Of a stretch of 64,000 nt of DNA, positions 40,801 through 52,800 are shown piece after piece (position 1 is the first letter of the stretch; the number at the start of each line of letters is the position of its first letter). The notes under the pieces are model-generated. The model was not told the DNA's origin. It searched no databases and saw nothing but the letters and a program-made list of their open reading frames with translations. The translations under genes were made by a program, and so were the position numbers. The DNA is from Archivesica marissinica (Eukaryota > Mollusca > Bivalvia > Venerida > Vesicomyidae): assembly GCA_014843695.1 (NCBI GenBank), contig CM026390.1, positions 55,001,294 to 55,065,293 on the forward strand. The letters run 5' to 3'.

Positions 40801-43800
40801 TCACCTCAGGTGATTCTGAGGATTTATTCTGAGCTCCACCAATCAAACCCGTGAGACTGAGCTTCAGATTGTAGAAATGTAGAAATTTATAACCGGAGGG
40901 GGGGGGGGGTGATTCTGAGGATTTATTCTGAGCTCCACCAATCAAAACCGTGAGACTGAGCTTGAGATTGTAGAAATGTTTTATAACCTGGGGGGGGGGG
41001 GTGCTGCAGGACTCCAGCTACATCTTCAGTAGGAGAACATGCAGGAATACCATTGAACAGTATATTGCTATTTATGCAATGTTTCCCAAATAGCTCTATA
41101 CCTGAATGCGCTTTCAACACTACAGACCTCTAAATAGGCTTGCTAAAAGTGTAGATCCAGATGAGCTGGCTCGTGACGCTCTCATCCGCGCCAACGAGAG
41201 TGATTAATATAATTTGTTAAAACTTGCTTCACAATCGTTGTAAAATAAATATAAAGTTTAAAATAAGTTTATTGAATATGAATCAATATGTGTGCAATAA
41301 CAGCGACTGAACATCTTATTTATAAATATACTGATGGTGATGAATATATCGAAACAAAATTATTGATTTTAAGTAATATCCTGGTGGTGAGAAGGTTCTA
41401 GCAGTATCACATTTTCTTAGAATATGTGACATATATAATATAATATAGAAATCTTAGAGATTTGTTTACACAATTTCAGTTTTTCTCATAAAGGCAATCT
41501 ACTGTGTGGAGTTGGGAAAGACAATCATGGCAAAAACGTGAGTAATCTAAACTTCCTCAACAATATCCCTATGCAGATTTTCCACAGTGTTTGTCGAGCC
41601 TACTTCAGCTTTCCTTTTATTTCAAAATTCTTCTTTCTTCTTCACCCAAACCGCTTAGCCAATGGTAGCCAAATTTCACAGTTATAGTCTATGGGTGTAG
41701 TCTTTTCAGATTTGTTAAAATGTTCCTCCACCACCAACAGCCGGGTGTGTCGATGGTTCTACCTGGTGTACATCCGTACCTGATATACTTCTTGGAAGGA
41801 CATCCGTGTGTCTTCCTGCACCACCAACAGCCGGGTGTGTCGATGGTTCTACCTGGTGTACATCCGTACCTGATATACTTCTTGGAAGGACATCCGTGTG
41901 TCTTCCTGCACCACCAACAGCCGGGTGTGTCGATGGTTCTACCTGGTGTACATCCGTACCTGATATACTTCTTGGAAGGACATCCGTGTGTCTTCCTGCA
42001 CCACCAACAGCCGGGTGTGTCGATGGTTCTACCTGGTGTACATCCGTACCTGATATACTTCTTGGAAGGACATCCGTGTGTCTTCCTGCACCACCAACAG
42101 CCGTAGAGTCGCGATAGGACCTAAGTTGGTCACCACGGATGGCGCAACTTTAGACCACAAAAACAAACAAATTTATCTTTCCCAGTGATGATCTACTACA
42201 TTTGAACTGTCAAAACCGATGCATTGGGTGAACATGTGAACATGTATGAGGGGAGTGTTGTCTGAATCTCACTTCAAATAGTAATGTATATTTCAAAATT
42301 AGTTTCATATTTGTGTTTGATAATTTTGTGATAAAGTGGCCAATGTTATGACTCTTGTCTAATGCTGTGAATGTTTATTGTACAGCTGGTGGTTATATGG
42401 AACACGAGTAAAGTAAGCAAGACACGAGAGGTAACTGTGATGGCTAAGGCACATACTGATGTGGATATTACAAGAATGCGTGTCGCCGCTTTCGATGACA
42501 CAAGGTAATGACTAATATTTTTTCACTTCCCTTTCAGTTTAATTAATTGCGCAGTGCAACTTGCAGCAGAAAATTCTTTATACGACTTTATGTGTAAGAT
42601 TTATGTACCTAACAATACACGTGGCCTCCAACTTACAGCAGGATATTCTCAATATAACACCTTAGGTGTTGTTGCTACAACTACAATATCTATATATGTA
42701 TCTATATTTATTGCTGCAACTACAGTATCTATATTTGTTGCTACAACTACAGTATCTATATTTATTGCTACAACTACAGTATCTATATTTGTTGCTACAA
42801 CTACAGTATCTATATATGTATCTATATTTATTGCTACAACTACAGTATCTATATTTGTTGCTACAACTACAGTATCTATATTTGTTGCTACAACTACAGT
42901 ATCTATATTTATTGCTACAACTACTGTATCTATATATGTATCTATATTTATTGCTACAACTACTGTATCTATATTTGTTGCTACAACTACAGTATCTATA
43001 TTTGTTGCTACAACTACAGTATCTATATTTGTTGCTACAACTACAGTATCTATATATGTATCTATATTTATTGCTACAACTACAGTATCTATATTTGTTG
43101 CTACAACTACAGTATCTATATATGTATCTATATTTATTGCTACAACTACAGTATCTATATTTGTTGCTACAACTACAGTATCTATATATGTATCTCTATT
43201 TATTGTTACAACTACAGTATCTATATTTGTTGCTACAACTACAGTATCTATAGTTATTGCTACAACTACAGTATCTATATTTATTGCTACAACTACAGTA
43301 TCTATATTTGTTGCTACAACTACAGTATCTATATTTATTGCTACAACTACAGTATCTATATTTGTTGCTACAACTACAGTATCTATATTTGTTGCTACAA
43401 CTACAGTATCTATATTTGTTGCTACAACTACAGTATCTATATTTGTTGCTACAACTACAGTATCTATATTTGTTGCTACAACTACAGTATCTATATAGTA
43501 TCTATATTTATTGCTACAACTACAGTATCTATATTTGTTGCTACAACTACAGTATCTATATTTATTGCTACAACTACAGTATCTATATTTATTGCTACAA
43601 CTACAGTATCTATATTTGTTGCTACAACTACAGTATCTATATTTATTGCTACAACTACAGTATCTATATTTGTTGCTACAACTACAGTATCTATATATGT
43701 ATCTATATTTATTGCTACAACTACAGTATCTATATTTGTTGCTACAACTACAGTATCTATATTTATTGCTACAACTACAGTATCTATATTTATTGCTACA

Positions 43801-46800
43801 ACTACAGTATCTATATTTGTTGCTGCAACTACAGTATCTATATTTGTTGCTACAACTACAGTATCTATATTTGTTGCTGCAACTACAGTATCTATATTTG
43901 TTGTTACAACTACAGTATCTATGTGTTGCTGCAACTACAGTATCTATATTTGTTGCTACAACTACAGTATCTATGTGTTGCTGCAACTACAGTATTTATA
44001 TTTATTGCTACAACTACAGTATCTATATTTGTTGCTACAACTACTGTATCTATATTTATTGCTACAACTACAGTATCTATATTTGTTGCTACAACTACAG
44101 TATCTATATTTATTGCTACAACTACAGTATCTATATTTATTGCTACAACTACAGTATCTATATATGTATCTATATTTATTGCTACAACTACAGTATCTAT
44201 ATTTGTTGCTACAACTACAGTATCTATATATGTATCTATATTTATTGCTACAACTACAGTATCTATATTTGTTGCTACAACTACAGTATCTATATTTATT
44301 GCTACAACTACGGTATCTATATTTGTTGCTACAACTACAGTATCTATATTTATTGCTACAACTACAGTATCTATATTTATTGCTACAACTACAGTATCTA
44401 TATTTATTGCTACAACTACAGTATCTATATTTATTGCTACAACTACAGTATCTATATTTATTGCTACAACTACAGTATCTATATTTATTGCTACAACTAC
44501 AGTATCTATATTTGTTGCTGCAACTACAGTATCTATATTTGTTGCTACAACTACAGTATCTATATTTGTTGCTGCAACTACAGTATCTATATTTGTTGCT
44601 ACAACTACAGTATCTATATTTGTTGCTGCAACTACAGTATCTATATTTGTTGTTACAACTACAGTATCTATGTGTTGCTGCAACTACAGTATCTATATTT
44701 GTTGCTACAACTACAGTATCTATGTGTTGCTGCAACTACAGTATCTATATTTATTGCTACAACTACAATATCTATATTTGTTGCTACAACTACAGTATCT
44801 ATATTTGTTGCTACAACTACTGTATCTATATTTATTGCTACAACTACAGTATCTATATTTGTTGCTACAACTACAGTATCTATATTTATTGCTACAACTA
44901 CAGTATCTATATTTGTTGCTACAACTACAGTATCTATATTTGTTGCTACAACTACAGTATCTATATTTATTGCTACAACTACAGTATCTATATTTATTGT
45001 TACAACTACAGTATCTATATATGTATCTATATTTGTTGCTACAACTACTGTATCTATATTTATTGCTACAACTACAGTATCTATATTTATTGCTACAACT
45101 ACAGTATCTATATTTATTGCTACAACTACAGTATCTATATTTGTTGCTACAACTACTGTATCTATATTTATTGCTACAACTACAGTATCTATATTTGTTG
45201 CTACAACTACTGTATCTATATTTATTGCTACAACTACAGTATCTATATTTATTGCTACAACTACAGTATCTATATTTGTTGCTGCAACTACAGTATCTAT
45301 ATTTGTTGCTACAACTACTGTATCTATATTTATTGCTACAACTACAGTATCTATATATGTATCTATATTTGTTGCTACAACTACAGTATCTATATTTGTT
45401 GCTACAACTACAGTATCTATATTTGTTGCTACAACTACAAAATCTATATTTGTTGCTACAACTACAGTATCTATATTTATTGCTACAACTACAGTATCTA
45501 TATTTGTTGCTACAACTACTGTATCTATATTTATTGCTACAACTACAGTATCTATATATGTATCTATGTTTGTTGCTACAACTACAGTATCTATATTTGT
45601 TGCTACAACTACAGTATCTATATTTATTGCTACAACTACAGTATCTATATTTGTTGCTACAACTACAGTATCTATATTTGTTGCTACAACTACTGTATCT
45701 ATATTTATTGCTACAACTACAGTATCTATATTTGTTGCTACAACTACAGTATCTATATTTGTTGCTACAACTACAGTATCTATATATGTATCTATATTTG
45801 TTGCTACAACTACAGTATCTATATTTGTTGCTACAACTACAGTATCTATATTTGTTGCTACAACTACTGTATCTATATTTGTTGCTTCCAGTGGTTTGTT
45901 TAGCCTTTAAGCAATTACCACCCTTGGTTTCTTCTTCATGTAGTGTTCAGTGATATTGTGGGTGTTGAACCTTGTGTTATATTATCACTAATACATTTAT
46001 TTTCCAAGAATGGTGTCATGTGGTCGGGACAACATCCGGTTGTGGAGAGTAAAAGAAGGATCGCTGAGATCAGCTCCGGTCAATCTGGGAGAGTATCACA
46101 GCATGGAGTTCACAGATGCAGGTTTTGAAGCCGGTTACCACTCTACCAAAGATCCAGCTGATCGGCGTGTGTAAGAATCTCTTTCCTTCGTTTCGTTGTA
46201 GACATTTCCATAGTTGGATGTTGTCCAGTGCTTATCTTGCATGTTTTCAAATTACATATCACTTGATAATTTACAATACAAGAAATAAACAATAATAGGA
46301 TTGAACAGAAAACTATCTATAGCTTGCCATGACGAAAGTCTGTTGAACTATTGTGCAATACCCCCCCCCCCCCAGGTGTCTGTGTGTATGTTGAATGTTG
46401 CATTTATGTGCAAACTACTTGACATATCTTCTGGAAAGTTATCATGTATTTGGCTTTGACTTGTACATCCATGCATGAAGAATGGGTCATCGGAGCCAAA
46501 ATAAAATGTGTGAAATTCATCACAATACTTCAGTGCATGGAAGGTTGTTTAAATATCTCTGTCTGCTATTATTGTTTTGGTTCGATCGGGGACTTTAAAC
46601 CGATGTCTCATGTCGGTGCTGTACACCATGCACGTAAAAGAACCAGAGGAGATTCTGGAATGGGTCTATGTCTGTATCATTGCACTATTTTCCAAAAATC
46701 TAAAATGACTAATCTCTTCAGGAGGCGTCGCTCATATGAGCAACCGGTAGCGGCGATAAATAAATGTAAAAAACGTTTTGGTTAGTGCAAGATTCCTAAC

Positions 46801-49800
46801 CTGTTTTTATAAATAGGTTGTATTTGATGTTTTTAAGTTGATTGATATATCTTCCTGACCTTTTTCACGGTACTATGGAGCATTGATGCTCACATTCACA
46901 TTTTGGTGAAATTATTACGTTTAATTTACCTTTTTTTCATGTATAGTTATTTTACCAATAATTTTGTAGCATGTGGTTTGTTAATGTTATGACAAGGATC
47001 AATTTTGCCTATGAAATATCATTTTAGTTGGTTTATACACATTTATTTTAGCTCGCTTGCGAAACAAGTTCTTACAACTTATATTAATCACTCTTGAGAT
47101 CTCATTCCTGATTGAATCAATTGCCACGAGGGAGAGAGAAGAGGCAACGTGGAATATAAATGCCTTGCCTAAGGGCACAATCGTATCGACTCCAGCGGGG
47201 CTCGTACTCCGGACCTTTCTCATCTGAATCAAACGCGCTACCACGACTTCCACATTTTAATTACTTTAATTAAGAAGAAAAAAACCCCACATTTTGAGAC
47301 TTTACATCCAACATGCTAACAACACAATTATAGTACAATGTTTATCTGAGGTCACGTTATATAGGTAGATGTTCTTACTTGGTATAGGTATGCATGCAGC
47401 AGGTCGGGTCATATATTTGAGGTGGACATCAAGAAGGTTAGCGTACAACATGTAAGAAGATTGCTACCTAATGAATCCCGGTCAGACAAGGATAAACAGA
47501 CATTTAGATCAGGTCAGTAACAACCTAATGAATCCCGGTCAGACAAGGATAAACAGACATGTAGATCAGGTCAGTAATGAATCCCGGTCAGACAAGGATA
47601 AACAAACATGTAGATCAGGTCAGTAATGAATCCCGGTCAGACAAGGATAAACAGACATGTAGATCAGGTCAGTAACAACCTAATGAATCCCAGTCAGACA
47701 AGGATAAACAGACATGTAGATCAGGTCAGTAACAACCTAATGAATCCCAGTCAGACAAGGATAAACAGACATGTAGATCAGGTCAGTAACAACCTAATGA
47801 ATCCCAGTCAGACAAGGATAAACAGACATGTAGATCAGGTCAGTAACAACCTAATGAATCCCAGTCAGACAAGGATAAACAGACATGTAGATCAGGTCAG
47901 TAACAACCTAATGAATCCCAGTCAGACAAGGATAAACAGACATGTAGATCAGGTCAGTAACAACCTAATGAATCCCAGTCAGACAAGGATAAACAGACAT
48001 GTAGATCAGGTCAGTAACAACCTAATGAATCCCAGTCAGACAAGGATAAACAGACATGTAGATCAGGTCAGTAACAACCTAATGAATCCCAGTCAGACAA
48101 GGATAAACAGACATGTAGATCAGGTCAGTAATGAATCCCGGTCAGACAAGGATAAACAGACATGTAGATCAGGTCAGTAACAACCTAATGAATCCCGGTC
48201 AGACAAGGATAAACAGACATTTAGATCAGGTCAGTAATGAATCCTGGTCAGACAAGGATAAACAGACATGTAGATCAGGTCAGTAACAACCTAATGAATC
48301 CCGGTCAGACAAGGATAAACAGACATGTAGATCAGGTCAGTAACAACCTAATGAATCCCGGTCAGACAAGGATAAACAGACATTTAGATCAGGTCAGTAA
48401 CAACCTAATGAATCCCGGTCAGACAAGGATAAACAGACATTTAGATCAGGTCAGTAACAACCTAATGAATCCCGGTCAGACAAGGATAAACAGACATTTA
48501 GATCAGGTCAGTAACAGCCTAATGAATCCCGGTCAGACAAGGATAAACAGACATGTAGATCAGGTCAGTAACAACCTAATGAATCCCGGTCAGACAAGGA
48601 TAAACAGACATTTAGATCAGGTCAGTAACAGCCTAATGAATCCCGGTCAGACAAGGATAAACAGACATGTAGATCAGGTCAGTAATGAATCCCGGTCAGA
48701 CAAGGATAAACAGACATTTAGATCAGGTCAGTAACAGCCTAATGAATCCCGGTCAGACAAGGATAAACAGACATTTAGATCAGGTCAGTAACAGCCTAAT
48801 GAATCCCGGTCAGACAAGGATAAACAGACATGTAGATCAGGTCAGTAACAGCCTATGCAAACTTGTTCAACAACTTGTCTTTATTGTGAAAAAAACATGA
48901 AAATTGATTTATACATATGTACAGCTGCCACTCACTTTCAGTTTTGTTTTCCTAGCATGTTGTATGAACTTGTCATTGTAAAGATTTGTCATAATTATGT
49001 TGCTACATAGGATGAGTAGCCTAGTAGTTAGATGACGGCTGTTCATGCTTGTGTGTTATAGAATGTGCCAGTACAGAGGGTTACTGTTTGCCTCGCTGTG
49101 AGATTGGCCATGACTAGCATTCTTACTGTTTGCCTCGCTGTGAGATTGGCCATGAATAGCATGTTTACTGTTTGCCTCGCTGTGAGATTGGCCATGAATA
49201 GCATGTTTACTGTTTGCCTCGCTGTGAGATTGGCCATGCCGGCATTTTTCCTGTTTGCCTCGCTGTGAGATTGGCCATGACTAGCATACTTACTGTTTGC
49301 CTCGCTGTGAGATTGGCCATGAATAGCATGTTTACTGTTTGCCTCGCTGTGAGATTGGCCATGAATAGCATGTTTACTGTTTGCCTCGCTGTGAGATTGG
49401 CCATGAATAGCATGTTTACTGTTTGCCTCGCTGTGAGATTGCCCATGAATAGCATGTTTACTGTTTGCCTCGCTGTGAGATTGGCCATGAATAGCATGTT
49501 TACTGTTTGCCTCGCTGTGAGATTGGCCATGAATAGCATGTTTACTGTTTGCCTCGCAGTGTGATTGGCCATGCCAGCATTTTTCCTGTTCGCCTCGCAG
49601 TGTGATTGGCCATGAATAGCATGTTTACTGTTTGCCTCGCAGTGTGATTGGCCATGCCAGCATTTTTCCTGTTTGCCTCGCAGTGTGATTGGCCATGAAT
49701 AGCATGTTTACTGTTTGCCTCGCAGTGTGATTGGCCATGCCGGCATTTTTCCTGTTTGCCTCGCTGTGTGATTGGCCATGCCAGCATTTTTCCTGTTTGT

Positions 49801-52800
49801 TTCACTGTGTGATTGGCCATGCATGCCAGCATTTTTCAGTGATTGGCCATGGTGGCTAGCATGTTTTCTGTTTGCCTTGCCATGAGATTGGCCATGGGTA
49901 GAATTTTGTACACATTTAAGACCAAGGATGCTTTGAATAAGACATGTTTCTCTGTAATTCTACAAGAACTCAGGTAGTACCTCCTTGACCTGGCAGCCGG
50001 GTGGAGAGAATTTTGTACCTATATGATAGACTACAAATTAAATTGATAATCTTACAAGGACTGGAGACACAGTGCATTATGATTCTCTATTGCAGGTCCA
50101 GGAATTGCTATCAACTGTATGTCTATAAACGAGACATTTTGTGTGACTGGGTCAGATGATGGATTTATGCGGTTATGGCCCCTAGATTTTGCCCATGTTT
50201 ACCTTGAAGCAGAACACGAGGGACCGGTTACAGCTGTAGATTTCTCATCAGATGGTCTCAAGATTCTAGCTGGAACTGCTCTGGTATGTCTTATTGCTTT
50301 ATACTATTTTATTTTTAGCCTGATTGCGAAACAAGTTTTTACAACATTAGTTTAATTGCTCGCGAGGCCTCATTCCTGATGGAATCCATCGCCATGAGGG
50401 AGAGAGAAGAGACAATGTGGAATCCATCACCATGAGGGATAGAGAAGAGACAATGTGGAATCCATCGCCTGAGGGAGAGAGAAGAGACAATGTGGAATCC
50501 ATCGCCTGAGGGAGAGAGAGAAGAGACAATGTGGAATCCATCGCCATGAGGGAGAGAGAAGAGACAATGTGGAATCCATCGCCATGAGGGAGAGAGAAGA
50601 GACAATGTGGAATCCATCGCCATGAGGGAGAGAGAAGAGACAATGTGGAATCCATCACCATGAGGGAGAGAGAAGAGACAATGTGGAATCCATCACCATG
50701 AGGGAGAGAGAAGAGACAATGTGGAATCCATCGCCATGAGGGAGAGAGAAGAGACAATGTGGATCACCATTACTTGGCTGTCCGATTAGCGCAGTGGTTA
50801 GCGCACTTGCTTCTCACCAATGCGGGTTCGATCCTTCGGGAAGTATGTGAGATGGTACGATGGTCGCCAGATCGGACAGGTGGGTTTTTTCCAGGTACTC
50901 CGGTTTCTTCCCACACGAATGACCACATTTACGCTTTCATCTGCGCCAACGAGAGTGATTAAATATAAGTTGTTAGAACTTGCTTAGCAATCGTTGTAAA
51001 AAATAAATAAAAGTTTAAACTATATCACCATTACTCACTCATTTTGTTTGTGTTTCAGGGTAATCTGGGAGTGCTAGACATCACCTCCAGGGGATACACT
51101 ACCATGATGCGCTCACACATTGGCAGTATACGTAGCGTGGCCGTAGATCCATACAGGAAACATATCGCTACCGTGTCCGAGGATCATACCATCAGAGTGT
51201 GGGACTCTGAGACGTTACAACAGGTATTATGTAATTCTGGGTGCTTGTTGAAACATGTTCTGCTTGAATTCTACCTGTCTAACGCACAGGGATTCGGCAC
51301 GTTTGGTGGTACTAGTATATATATTTAAGTATACTTAAATATATATACTAGTACCACCAAACGTGCCGAATCCCTGTGGTCTAACGCCCACCCGACATCC
51401 AAATCCGTGGCACATCTGTCTATGCACGGAAATGTTTTGTCTGGAAACTGTTCAATGGAAATAAACAGCTCTAGATTATTAAATACCCATTTATCATGTT
51501 GTCTGTGTAGTTCACTTGCATGACTTCAGTGCTTTCTGTTTCAGTTGTATGACTTCAGTGCTTCTGTTTCAGTTGTATGACTTCAGTGCTTAAAGTTTCA
51601 CTTGTCTGACTTCAGTGCTTCTGTTTCAGTTGTATGACTTCAGTGCTTTCTGTTTCAGTTGTATGACTTCACTGCTCTCTGTTTCAGTTGTATGACTTCA
51701 GTGCTTTCTGTTTCAGTTGTATGACTTCAGTGCTTTCTGTTTCAGTTGTATGACTTCAGTGCTTTCTGTTTCAGTTGTATGACTTCAGTGCTTTCAGTTT
51801 CAGTTGTCTGACTTCAGTGCTTCTGTTTCAGTTGTATGACTTCAGTGCTTTCTGTTTCAGTTGTATGACTTCACTGCTTTCTGTTTCAGTTGTATGACTT
51901 CAGTGCTTTCTGTTCCAGTTTCATGACTTCAGTGCTTCTGTTCCAGTTGTATGACTTCAGTGCTTTCTGTTCCAGTTGTATGAGTTCAGTGCTTTCTGTT
52001 TCAGTTGCATGACTTCAGTGCTTCTGTTCCAGTTTCATGACTTCAGTGTTTCTGTTCCAGTTGTATGACTTCAGTGCTTCTGTTCCAGTTGTATGAGTTC
52101 AGTGCTTTATGTTCCAGTTGTATGAGTTCAGTGCTTCTGTTCCAGTTGTATGACTTCAGTGCTTCTGTTTCAGTTGTATGACTTCAGTGCTTCTGTTCCA
52201 GTTTCATGACTTCAGTGCTTCTGTTCCAGTTGTATGACTTCAGTGCTTTCTGTTTCAGTTGCATGACTTCAGTGCTTCTGTTCCAGTTTCATGACTTCAG
52301 TGCTTCTGTTCCAGTTTCATGACTTCAGTGCTTCTGTTCCAGTTGTATGACTTCAGTGCTTTCTGTTTCAGTTGCATGACTTCAGTGCTTTCTGTTTCAG
52401 TTGTATGAGTTCAGTGCTTTCTGCTTCAGTTGTATGACTTCAGTGCTTTCTGTTTCAGTTGTATGACTTCAGTGCTTTCTGTTCCAGTTGTATGACTTCA
52501 GTGCTTTCTGTTTCAGTTGTATGACTTCAGTGCTTCTGTTTCAGTTGTATGACTTCAGTGCTTTCTGTTCCAGTTGTATGACTTCAGTGCTTTCTGTTTC
52601 AGTTGTATGACTTCAGTGCTTTCTGTTTCAGTTGTATGACTTCAGTGCTTTCTGTTTCAGTTGTATGACTTCAGTGCTTTCAGTTTCAGTTGTATGACTT
52701 CAGTGCTTCTGTTCCAGTTTCATGACTTCAGTGCTTCTGTTCCAGTTGTATGACTTCAGTGCTTTCTGTTCCAGTTTCATGACTTCAGTGCTTCTGTTCC

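Noticed and set aside
42649..45953. Open frames of 250-900 codons on both strands in the 27-bp array
   Set aside because: They are low-complexity translations of a tandem repeat inside intron 13, present in several frames at once, with no start context or domain.
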